A DNA stretch of 64,000 nt from Nigrospora sphaerica (Eukaryota; Ascomycota; Sordariomycetes; Amphisphaeriales; Apiosporaceae), in NCBI GenBank assembly GCA_018287875.1, contig JAGVVL010000013.1, positions 1-64,000 on the forward strand. Direction: 5' to 3'. Numbering within the stretch: the stretch's first letter is position 1; each line of letters begins with the position of its first letter. This document shows positions 45,763 through 56,125 of this stretch, in pieces. The notes under the pieces were generated by a model. The model was given only the letters and a program-made list of their open reading frames with translations. It did not search any database and had not been told where the DNA came from. Made by a program: the position numbers and the translations under genes.

Positions 45763-46453
45763 GCTGATAAGTTGATTCGCTAGCTGGAATATGTCCAGCC
45801 TATACGAGCGGAGTAGCTATCTCGCGATAATTCCTGCTTTTCCTGGGGTGTCGAGCATCCTGTCCGTGTTTATCGGTCCTCTTAGAGCTTAGACGAGATG
45901 CTCTCGTCTTTCTCTTTCCCGTGGGTAGAAAACGAGGATATACCGGACGGTCTTCCTACCCTAACCGTAGACACACTAGGGGCTGTCGAAGCCTAGGACC
46001 TTACGCTTAAAAAGGAAGTCTCGCAGCCTAATCTTGCCAGTCCTTACTTAAACGAGGATGGAGCTCTCGGCTTTATGGAGTCCCTTATAGAGCTTGAGGA
46101 CGTGCTTATCTGGCGGTATCTTAGTTGTTGCCGGGGTTTGTGCTGTTTGATTTTGCTGCGCTTATTGCTATCTTCAAAGCCAGTCTCTCTCCTCAGCCTT
46201 ATGTGCTGAGTCTCTAGCTAGTTATTCGTCTAGCCACCTCTTACGATCCGGAGCGTCGGGGCCTTTCGGTCTGCGCCGGCGAGTCGGTCTTGTTAGGATC
46301 CATCTAGCTGCGCTATCGCATCTTGCTTGGATGAGTGATGCGATACGCGGCTGTTGGAGCCTCTCTTCCGATGCCGCCACTTAAGCCACGTGTTTAAGGG
46401 GGCCACGTAAGCTTCCGTTAAACTACGACTAAGTGCTATAATGCTATCTAGCG
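45763..46453 (-). repeat. N1 middle piece with internal deletion junction
   Basis: It resumes N1 at GCTGATAAGTTGATTCGCTAGC, runs through the ORF2 C-terminal coding region with many C-to-T/G-to-A differences from copies B and D, and near 46,418 jumps into ORF1 N-terminal sequence. It ends with ATGCTATCTAGCG (46,441-46,453), the left duplication of copy D. Confidence 0.8.
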
Positions 46454-46565
46454 TGAAAAAAAACTTTTTTGAAACCGACCCCACATAGCGATAACTTCAC
46501 AACCACGACTCTATAAGCTACCGGATAGCCCGGAAACTGTCCCTAGGGCTTCATTTAGCCTAGAA

Positions 46566-47923
46566 ATGGTCGATTCACCACCCTCGAGGCAAAGCGCGGG
46601 TGGTGGGAGCCGCCATAGGCCCGCCCCACCCCCCGAGCCGTCACCTCCGGACTCAAGAACACCATCGCCAGACAGCATTACAACACCTGGACGCAGTCCA
46701 GAGGATATACGCAGCACTATAAACGACTTTAAACGCTTCCTAGCTGGTGAAGTCAACATTGCGGCCTTAGCTGCAGCAGTTCAAGCCGCCATTCCGGTCC
46801 TAGAGACGGCGGCTAAGGAATCGGATAACCAGCCCAGCGTCGAAAGACGCATCAATGCTATCGAGAACACGCTGCAAGCTATCTATAAGGAAATTAAAGC
46901 TCCTAAGACGTACGCTGCAGCCGCTACTGCCCTTACCGCCGCCACAGCGCCTAGGGCCCCCCAGGTAGCCAAGACTCTGCCTCCTCGACACGAACGGGAG
47001 GTAACGGTCAAGGCCGCAGGAACTGAAGGCCGCACCTACGAAGAGATCGTGCGGAAAGTTAACGCAGCAACAGGTAAAGAAACAGCAATAGCCGCACAGA
47101 AGCTTCCCAGCGGAGACTATGCTATTACCTGCAAGACAGCAGAAGAGAAGCGACAGCTGGAAACCGACCGGGCCTGGACTACCGAGGCCTTCGGAGAGAA
47201 CGCCTCTATCCAGAAGAGAAAGATCCTGGTGGTGGCCCATGGCATCAACAAGGAGGCCATAGAGACGAACCAAGGGCAGCTAGGAGTCCAACTCCGGAAC
47301 CAGCCCGGCGGCCCGATCGACGTCCTAGAGGCCAAGCTCCCTCGCAACGCTAAGACCTCGTCTAGGAAGGTCACGGCCCTATATATTGCAGTACCCACGG
47401 TTCAACAAGCGGAACAGCTATGCCGAGACGGCCTTATTTGGCAGTATGGCTACTATCCATGCGAGCCCTTCGCCGAAGGAGCCCAGCTTAAGCAGTGCTA
47501 CCACTGCTACCGCTATGGACATATCGCCCGAGTCTGCCGCCACGCACGTAGGTGCGGGCTCTGCTCTTCAACAAAGCATGGCGATAAAGAATGCCCAGAA
47601 GCCGAGAATAAGAGCCGGTACTGCTGTCCAGCATGCCGAGGACCACACACTGCGTGGTCTAAGGAGTGTCCAGTCCGCCAGGAGCAGGTCCAGATCGCCA
47701 AGGCTACTTATGTCACGAGACCGAAGGGATTCGCACTGCCCTCGCAAGAACCCCTAAGCCAACAGCCGAGGACTGGCAGATAGTACAGCCGCGAAAGCGT
47801 CGAGCAACCAGCTGCCGCACTAGAAGCACTGGCAGAGCCCGCAGCAGAACCCACGAAGAGACAGACAACATGGACGTCGAAACACCGGAGTCAACACTAA
47901 ACAGCATCCACGCTCGACCATGA
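46566..47923 (+). pseudogene. LINE D ORF1: gag-like nucleic-acid-binding protein
   Basis: Nearly identical to copy B ORF1, with the same 405-codon open frame from ATG 46,566 to 47,783, the same three zinc knuckles and the same C4 run (47,751-47,754) where copy F has C5. Restoring the family frame would carry it to TGA 47,921-47,923, overlapping the ORF2 start ATG at 47,920 in an ATGA arrangement. This suggests that ORF2 is translated by termination-reinitiation. Confidence 0.8.
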
Positions 47924-50900
47924 CAACGCTAAGGATCCTACACTGGAACACGCAGAAAAGCAAGAAAGCACAGATCCCGGCAGTCGATGCCATCTCCGAA
48001 GAGTACGACGTCCTGGCTATCCAAGAGCCCTGGCGAAACCCACACATGCCGACCACTTACTGCCCGAGATCCTCTCCGTACTACCTTCTCTATGCCGCCG
48101 AGGGAGGCAGAGCTTGCATCTACATTAATAAGAAGCACCCCTAGTGCAGTGGACTTATAAGGCGCAATCAGATAGGTGCAACATCACGATCCAGCTACCA
48201 GATAGTCCTATAACAGTTATCTGCGTATACTTGCCTCCTCCTGGATCGATCAGCAGATCAGACCTGCCAGCTATCGAAGCCCTCCTTACCGGTCCCCAGC
48301 TAAGACGAACAGTCCTCGTAGGAGACTTTAACGTTCACCACCCTGTCTGGGGAGGACACAACGTCCGACCTCATAAGGCAGCCGATAAGCTACTCCAGCT
48401 AGCAGAATCCTGGAGACTCCAGCTTATCACTCCCCTGGAACACCGACATGGACTCGAAGAGGGTGCATGGACTCCACGATCGACCTGGCGTGGGCCACGG
48501 ACGATCTCCGAGCTGCCTACGACGGGTACGCCCCATATGCTGGATCCGATCACCTCCCCCAGGTGATACGCGTGGCTGGACCTCAAAACGACCCCCAGAA
48601 CAAGCCACGGCGCAGCTGGAAAACAGCTGACTATAACCAAGCGAAGGCCGAGGCGACACACCTTCCGCAGCCAGGGCTACTCGAGACACCGGGGAAATCG
48701 ATAGATACACCGAAACGTTAATTAAGGAGCTAACTCGGATAGCCGACCTAGTTGCCCCCCTCCGCCACTCTAAGAGGAGAGGCAAGGCATGGTGGAACCA
48801 CGAAACAAAAGAAGCTATAGAGGAGGAGAGACGAGCCCAGCGAACATGGCTATCCAACAGGACAGACGCAGCCTGGCGAGCTCTTCGGTAAGCATCCCTT
48901 ACGAAAAAGAAAACGATCCGCACTGCAAAGACAGCGACCTGGAGAAACATGCTTCACGAGGCCTCTAGCCAGCTAGCTGGCGTCTGGAACATCGCGAGAT
49001 GGGCCAGAACCGAAGAGCCGCACCGCCGCTACCTCCAGCCGTCCCCACGCTTCATACACCGCGAGGCGAAGCAACGACCCATAAGGAGAAAACGGAGGCC
49101 TTCCGGGAGAGGTTTTACCCTCTCCCTAAGGCCATGCATACCGGCTTCCGTATAACAAACCGGCTCGCAGCGCCTCTCGACATCGACAGCGAGGTGACAG
49201 CGGAGCAGGTCCAAGACGTCTTAAGTAAGGCAGGCCAGTGGAAAGCACCCGGACCAGACCAGCTTCCGAACGGATTCCTTAAGCGCTTAGGAAAGCCCCT
49301 CTTCCAGGCCTTAGCCTCCCTAGCGGAAGCATGCTGGCGTATAGGATACTATCCAACAGCGTTCCGCAAAGCAGTGACCGTTATCCTCCGGAAACCAGGA
49401 AAGCAGCCAAACGAGTACCACCAAGCCGGCGGATGGAGACCTATCGCGCTACTTAACACCATGGGGAAGGTGATCGAGAGCCTGCTGGCGCAACGGCTAG
49501 CCAGCTTTGCGGAGGAAAACGGGCTGCTCCCGGACGAACAGATGGGCAACCGGAAAGGCCGCTCCACGGAAACAGCCTTACGGTTGCTAACGGACCTAGT
49601 CCGCACAGCCTGGAAACATGGAGGTGCAGCAACCCTTCTATTGCTGGATATCTCAGGCGTTTTCGACTCCGTCGACCATGGAAGGCTCCTCGCTAACCTG
49701 CGAGCGCTGAGGGTCCCTATATGGACTATTAGCTGGATCCGAAGCTTCTTATCTAACCGGTCCACTACGCTGTTCTTCGATGGCCAGGAATCGGACGAGA
49801 TCCCAGTCCCAGCAGGCGTCCCGCAGGGCTCACCCCTATCGCCTATCCTCTTCTGCCTTTATACAGCCGGTCTCTACAAGGCCCTCCGCGCTGTACCAGG
49901 GATAGCTACTATAGCCTTCGCAGACGACACAAACCTCGTGGGCTTCGGCTTAAACCCAGAGCAGACCTGCGAGCGGCTAGAAGCTGCTCATAGGGTCTGC
50001 AAAGAATGGGCAGTCAGCCACGGCATGACCTTGCAGTCCAGAAATATCACCTAGTCCACTTCTCTCGAAGACGGAAAGGTCCGGACACGAAGATAGCCTT
50101 AGAAGGTCACGAAATCGAACCAGAAGACTCCTGCCGCATCCTTGGCATCCAGGTGGATAGACGTCTCCGCTGGGACGTCCATATCCAGTCAATATCGAAG
50201 AAGATGGCGACGCAAGTCTATGCCCTAGACCGGATAGCCGGCTCGACATGGGGCGCGTCTCTCCAGCGAGCCCGCCAAGTCTATACAGCGGTCGTACGGT
50301 CTGCGATAGGTTATGGAGCTTCAGAGTGGCACCGCCAGATCTCGAAAAACAGAGCCAAGGCACTCAACGACGTCCAAACAGAGTGCCTCCGAAAGGTCAC
50401 AGGAGCTTTCAAAGCCACGGCTGCCGCAGTGCTAGAAACGGAAGCCTACGTGTCCCCCTTAGACACGTGGCTCAACAGAAGGGTGGCGGCATCGGAAGAG
50501 AGGCTCCAACAGCCGCGTATCGCATCACTCATCCAAGCGAGATGTGATAGCGCAGCTAGATGGATCCTAACAAGACCGACTCGCCGGCGTAGACCGAAAG
50601 GCCCCGACGCTCCTAATCGTAAGAGGTGGCTAGACGAATGGCTAGCTGGAGACTCAGCACACAAGGCTGAGGAGAGAGACTGGCTTCAGAGATGGCAACA
50701 AACGCAGCAAAATCGAATAGCACGAGCCCCGGCAGCAACTAAGATGCCGCCAGACAAGCACGTCCTTAAGCTCCATAGGGGACTCCATAAGGCAGAGAGC
50801 TCCATCCTCGTCCAAGCGAGGACTGGCAAGATTAGGCTGCGAGACTTCCTTTTCAAGCGCAAGGTTCCAGGCTTCGACAGCCCATGGTGCGTCTGCGGTC

Positions 50901-51103
50901 AGGGCAGGGAGACCGTCCGACATATCCTCGTTTTCTGCCCAAGGGAGAGAGAAAGACGAGAGCATCTCGTCCAAGCTCTAGGAGAGCCGATCGACACAGA
51001 CAGGATGCTAGACACGCCAGGAAAAGCTGGGATTATCGCAAGATGGCTACTCCGCTCGGGAAGGCTAGGCATGTTCCAGCTTGCGAATCAGCTTATCAGC
51101 TAG
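47920..51103 (+). pseudogene. LINE D ORF2: endonuclease + reverse transcriptase, frameshifted
   Basis: Same architecture as copy B: endonuclease (DVLAIQEPWRNP; VGDFNVHHPVWGG), RT (PAGVPQGSPLSPILFCLYT, FADDTNLVGFG) and C-terminal CCHC. Breaks are a C-run shift near 48,137 shared with B, shifts near 48,460 and 48,700, a TAA near 48,890 where copy B has CAA, shifts around 49,010, and one near 50,035. RT motif A reads LLLDISGVFDSVDHG, with Asp present. It is not functional as read; the defects partly differ from those of copy B. Confidence 0.85.
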
Positions 51104-51294
51104 GAAGCGGGCACGCTGAGCCCGATCTCGGTATGGCAGGCTAGAGAGTAGACAAGTGCGGTGCGACGCAGCGGAACCTAGGTTTTTCACCCGGCCGGAC
51201 GTTAGCCCGGAACGGTTTTCCTAGGCTAAGATGCGTAGGGGGTCCTCATGGCCTTGATAGGTCGCTAGGTGTAAGAATAATAATAATAATAATA

Positions 51295-51519
51295 ATGCTA
51301 TCTAGCGATGGTGTTTTTAAGTCCGGAGGTGACGGCTCGGGGGGTGGGGCGGGCCTATAGCGGCTCCCACTACCCGCGCTTTACCTCGAGGGTGGTGAAT
51401 CGACCATTTCTAGGCTAAATGAAGCCCTAGGAACAGTTTCCGGGCTATCCGGTAGCTTATAAAGTCGTGGTTGTGAAGTTATCGCTGTGTGGGGTCGGTT
51501 TCGAAAAAGTTTTTTTGGC
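51295..51519 (-). repeat. N1 5'-terminal piece
   Basis: 5' UTR and ORF1 N-terminus of the LINE in minus orientation, matching 45,530-45,760 of copy B. It begins with the right duplication of copy D and is followed by the right outer duplication ATGACCATTTAGCTTA (51,520-51,535). Confidence 0.85.
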
Positions 51520-51535
51520 ATGACCATTTAGCTTA

Positions 51536-54193
51536 GCGTCGTGACAGTCACGCAAATATACATGGTTAAGCGTCATGTACCCGTGCCTTATCGTTATCGT
51601 GTGCTTACATAACAGACCTATGACTAACCCGCCCCATGACCTTCCCTTATCCTTAGCCCGGTCTTTCGGCTTGGTTGTTTGTGGTTCTTATGCCTAAACA
51701 ATCGTCCCCTAGTAGTGTGGTCCTAAGACACGCGTCTACGGAGATACGGGAGGATTAAGTGTCCGCTAGCGCAATTGGTACCCCTTATCGCAGCGCTAGT
51801 GGGAGCACACCCTAATAAACTGCACCACGCCGCCCCACTAGGAAACTGCGCAAACGGACAAGAATCCGAAGACTGGGAGCCTTTAATCAATTAGGGTTTA
51901 TCTACTGGTCAGCCACAGCCGTGACACCCCTGTTAAGCACGTACCGGATGACCAAGCGGCCCACTTACCTATCTGCAGGCGACGAACTTAATTCCATTCC
52001 CATCTGCGATATACACGCCCATCCCCAGCATTTATTGCTGGGTGATGCTGCCACAGGGTAAAAATGTCGCGAAAGCCTTAGTGACCCACATCATAAGCTA
52101 ATAGTTAAGGCATGCTTCCTAAGGAGACGCCTAGCTTAGAACTTCGCCCGGAAGCCACAGTCTTCAATATAAAGACTAGCATACATGTCGTCGACTGAGA
52201 ACTTAAGAGTTTTAGTGCTACTAGTCTAAATAACCACCGCCTAAGCCGACCTTGCCGCCGAACAATGCTGATGGTGTTAACGGACATAGGAACAATTTAG
52301 ATAGTTATATATCGGTTCTTGCGAGCTATAAGGCATGACTCTTGACTTTCAAGATGTCGCATATAAGGCGCAGTTACTGTAGGGTAATTAACGGTTCCCT
52401 TCTTATGCCATATAAGACTTTCTAGAGACTATATAGAAGACATCACACTTTAATCCGTCTGTCCCATGTTATACATGGTTTCGTGTACTTGGTTTATGAG
52501 ACTAAACGGAAGTCAACCTACCCACTACACAAAGGAATGTGAGAGTGAAGTAATATGCATGTAAACTACACACATCGGGATCCTTCTCGCATTCTGATTC
52601 AGATTTGCTCAGTTGCACCTTTAACTTCTCCGCCCTCACTAAATCACCAACCAACCCAAACCTTCTGAGACATTTCTTAAGTCAGAACACGCACTCCCTT
52701 CCTTTACTGAGTCCCTGCCCACCTGGATCTCATAGTTGTTTGCGAACCCTGAGAATTTGGCACAACTCGACCTTAAGGCTCATCTCTTACGTAGCTCTCC
52801 CCAGCCATGACGGACAGCACTGTGGAATCGCGGTCAACATCACTACATCGAAAACGTGGCAAACTTGGCTATCCGCATCGAGCAGCAAGAACTACGCTCG
52901 AATAAAGCGAGCTCCTTGTCCGAAAGCAATGGAGAGAATTTCGCCTCTCCGCAGAGCCAGATATCTCAGCCTCGCAGGGCTACCTTCCACGTCGACAAGT
53001 CTGTCAACAAGGCTATCCATACGTACCCGCAGCCTCCACATCTTGGCTTTTTGAATGGTAGCAGGGTGGCTCACAATATCTGCGCGAATATTTTCAAATT
53101 TATTTCCCACACCAGAGGCCGGAATCGGTCACGTGTCAGAGCACCCGTGCTGAGAAACATGTCTCAGATCAAATTACGAGGCCCGACGACGACTCTGTGC
53201 GACTTGGCCCGGTGGCGATTAGTTTTGCCCCGTACGCGTTAATATGCATGGTAGCTAGGGATCCCTATAATGATTTGGTGGTTAGCATAGGTCTTTTAGA
53301 AGATCAATCCGGCTTTTCTTTCCCATCTGCAGTTGAAAGTAGGAATTTGGTTGACCAAGAGCTATACCGCAGCGGGTTACACCTGCTTCCTGCCTCTAGG
53401 TACGGCAACTACCTTGTCTTCCCCCTACTAAGCTACGTTAGGCCGTTGACGTCGCTGGCAGGGCTGAGGAACTGGTTTGAACCGTGAAGACGTAAGATAG
53501 TGACTTTGCAGCTTGTGTGTATGGAGAATCGTCCAAGCGGGCGGACGGACCAGGTAGGCAGCATGAAGCAAGATGATTGTTCGCCATGCTTCCAGGCGGA
53601 AGCCACCGCACCGCGTGCCGGACCTCAGCTGAGATAAGGGGACCTGGCAGCATGCTGGGGTCGGGGAGTGACCCGTGCCCCTGACACCGCGTGGTCTGAT
53701 GCTGTTAGAGGTACCCTAGTGCCCGTGCAGTTGAAGTTTTCAGGGGCTCCAGCCTGTCCCCATGTGCTTTTGCAAGTGTCGTAGCCCGAGGATCTGGGGA
53801 GCTGGAGACGGACGGTCATCTAGTAGACCCCGAGGTTCCGGCAAAGCAGCTCATTGTAGTCCGTAGGGTGGCACATCTGACAGGTTCAGGTGGGTCTGCC
53901 AATGTGTCAGCGAACAGGAGCTCCCGTGCTTGGCAATCCCCTATCCTGGACTTGGACGTCGGCCAAGAGAGGACGGGACAGGCAGGCACGACTCGAGCAC
54001 TTATATATGCGCAACCTGCAGACCAACCCGGAGGCCCTACATAAAAGACGGAACATGCAGTCACTGATGGCTGCTTGCGGGCCTGTCTGCCTCGTCAGAA
54101 CGTTTGATAGATCCCGTGCATGCTCGCCTCTCACAGCAACGTACTTGCCTCTCACCACAACGCACTCGCTGGCGGCCTACCACAGACAAATTC
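51536..54193. other. No confident gene; possible host intergenic sequence and decayed coding
   Basis: Frames at 52,605-53,487 on the + strand overlap in three phases and show no recognisable domain. They may be a decayed gene or chance. Close to the monooxygenase, a CATAAAAG box (about 54,039-54,046) lies roughly 150 bp before its start and is a candidate TATA element. Confidence 0.4.
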
Positions 54194-55732
54194 ATGGCCG
54201 CAAAAACCACGACGCCACCTGCAGACGCGGCTGCCGGTGCCTCCATCTCCACTCACCAGATCGTCATCGTCGGCGGCGGCATTACGGGCTTGACCCTGGC
54301 GGTCATGCTTCAGCGTCTGGGCGTCGACTACGTCCTCCTCGAGGCCTACTCCTCCGTCACACCACAGCTCGGCGCCAGCCTTGGCCTGTTTCCTAATGGC
54401 ATGCGCATCCTCGACCAGCTCGGCTTGCTCCCAGCTATCGAGGTCGCCGCAGTGAAAACAGGCCACTGCACCTGGCGCGACTCTAACCGGGGTGGCAAGC
54501 GCATCATGACCCGCGACGTCAGCTCCCTGGTAGCGGCGCGGCACGGCTACGCCCCCTGCTTAATGTCGCGGCACCAGCTGGTCTGCGTCCTCGAGAGCGC
54601 CGTGCGTAACAAGGAGCGCCTGCTGGTAAATGCAAAGGTCTCCAGGATCGACGATGATGACAACGCGGGTTGCGCAAGGGTGCACACCACGGACGGCCGG
54701 GTATTTGAGGCTCAGATTGTCGTCGGTGCCGACGGGGTCAGGAGCTTCGTGCGGACAGAGATGTGGCGGCATGCTGAGGACCGTGATGCCCGGGCAGCCG
54801 CTGCATCCCAGCCGGACAACGTGACTACAAAGGCCTCGCCGTGGACAATACCGGCCTCCGACAAGGCCTCGATTGCCTGCGAGCACGCCTGCCTCTTCGG
54901 CACTTCACGTCCTAAGGCCGGCATTTCACCAGGTGACACTATCGCGGCGTGCGGCGACCGGGCCGCCGCTGGCCTGATGGGCGCAGGTAGCGGCGACGTC
55001 ATGTTCTTTTGGTTCTGGACGCTCCCTTCCTGCAACAATAGCTGCCCCATCTCTAGCATCCCGCGTATCACTCCTGAACAGGAGGCTCACGAGCGCGAGC
55101 GCTGCCGGAATGTTATTGTCACGGATGAAGGAGTCACCATGGGCGAGATCCTTGATGACGTATATACCGTGGGTGCCACCCTGCTGCCTAACTTTGTTCT
55201 GGACCGCTGGTCTTCTGGCGGTCGCGTGGTGGTAATCGGCGACGCCGCGCACAAGTTCAACCCTCTTGTCGGCCAAGGCGGAAATAGCTGCATCGAGAGC
55301 TGTGCAGCACTAGTGAATCAACTGCAGGCGCACGTCTTTCCTTCAGCCTCCGAGCCGTTGCCTCAGCGATGGTCTCTCGAGTCCCTCACGACTGCCTTCG
55401 CCGCGCTCGAGGTTGAGCGGGTGCCACGCGTCCGCTCCATGGTCGACAAGTGCCAAGATGCCATGCACAAGACCGCCTGGGAGTCGTGGGAGCCCAGGTT
55501 GCTTCAGCGTTACGTTGCCCCACTGTTGCCGGTTAGCGTACTCGCGGACTTCCATAAGCCGATGCTCACACCATCGTTGAGGCTCAAGGGCACTGAATTC
55601 GCAGAACCGTCTGTGCGGGAGCACAGTATTCCGTGGGACGATGAGAAGGTCAATGTGCCAAAACTGCAGGACGTCGGGGAGAAAGGCGACGTGGTACTGT
55701 CGAGTGCTCCTGTCCCAGCTGTTGCGGCCTGA
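54194..55732 (+). CDS. FAD-dependent monooxygenase, intact
   Basis: A flavoprotein hydroxylase/epoxidase of the PHBH-like class, single exon, 512 residues. The start is the ATG at 54,194; the longer open frame upstream has no ATG. Visible motifs: FAD-binding GGGITG (27-32) in a beta-alpha-beta fold ending in Glu50 (VLLEAY), a SLGLFPNGMRILDQLGL segment, the VVGADGVRS motif for FAD/NADPH, and GDAAHKFNP (from Gly349) followed by GQGGN, which contacts the FAD ribose and pyrophosphate. The arrangement resembles monooxygenases of fungal terpenoid or meroterpenoid pathways, but no synthase gene is seen in this window, so the substrate is unknown. Composition is GC-rich and the frame is clean, with no sign of RIP. 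A LINE sits about 200 bp behind its stop. Confidence 0.9.
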   Translation: MAAKTTTPPADAAAGASISTHQIVIVGGGITGLTLAVMLQRLGVDYVLLEAYSSVTPQLGASLGLFPNGMRILDQLGLLPAIEVAAVKTGHCTWRDSNRGGKRIMTRDVSSLVAARHGYAPCLMSRHQLVCVLESAVRNKERLLVNAKVSRIDDDDNAGCARVHTTDGRVFEAQIVVGADGVRSFVRTEMWRHAEDRDARAAAASQPDNVTTKASPWTIPASDKASIACEHACLFGTSRPKAGISPGDTIAACGDRAAAGLMGAGSGDVMFFWFWTLPSCNNSCPISSIPRITPEQEAHERERCRNVIVTDEGVTMGEILDDVYTVGATLLPNFVLDRWSSGGRVVVIGDAAHKFNPLVGQGGNSCIESCAALVNQLQAHVFPSASEPLPQRWSLESLTTAFAALEVERVPRVRSMVDKCQDAMHKTAWESWEPRLLQRYVAPLLPVSVLADFHKPMLTPSLRLKGTEFAEPSVREHSIPWDDEKVNVPKLQDVGEKGDVVLSSAPVPAVAA

Positions 55733-55922
55733 AAAATAATCCTTGTGCGTGCGTGTCTGAGAGCGTCTTAACGATAGTGAAGATGCAAGAGCAGGCTCAT
55801 TATGCGGTGGACTTTCTCGGCAATGTAAAGCGATTTTTGTTTGTAGATGAGTTTCTTCTTCTCCTAGAGCAGGCATCTAGTACGATCTACTTTGAGTTTC
55901 TCCTCGACGAGAATCCTCCAAT
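55733..55922 (+). other. 3' flank of the monooxygenase, possible terminator region
   Basis: Begins AAAAATAATCC directly after the stop, an A-rich stretch that could serve in 3'-end formation. It is followed by ordinary sequence up to the LINE target duplication. Confidence 0.4.
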
Positions 55923-55936
55923 CAATTCTACGCATA
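55923..55936. repeat. Target duplication of LINE copy F, left
   Basis: CAATTCTACGCATA, repeated at 60,990-61,003. Confidence 0.85.
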
Positions 55937-56125
55937 TTATTATTATTATTGTTCTTACACCTAGCGACCTATCTAGGCCATGAGGACCCCCTGCGCATCT
56001 TAGCCTAGGAAAACCGTTCCGGGCTAACGTCCGGCCGGGTGAAAAACCTAGGTTCCACTGCGTCGTACCGCTTCTATCTACTCTTTGACCTGCCATACCG
56101 AGATCGGGCTTAGCGCGCCCGCTTC

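Larger units (their letters stand above)
46454..51294 (+). mobile_element. LINE copy D (Tad/I-like), near full length
   Basis: About 4.84 kb on the + strand, starting TGAAAAAAAACTTTTTT and ending with an AAT/TAA-repeat tail. It is flanked by ATGCTATCTAGCG at 46,441-46,453 and 51,295-51,307 (13 bp). It inserted into N1 in the opposite orientation. With copy B it forms a large imperfect inverted repeat of about 4.8-kb arms separated by roughly 0.7 kb. Confidence 0.9.

Noticed and set aside
41237..51000. Many frames antisense to the LINE ORFs (for example 42,447-42,863 and 49,349-49,765)
   Set aside because: Mirror frames of ORF1/ORF2 that recur identically in each copy. They have no independent support.
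51760..51830. tRNA-like stretch (TAGCGCAATTGGT)
   Set aside because: It resembles an A box, but there is no B box and no cloverleaf I can fold.
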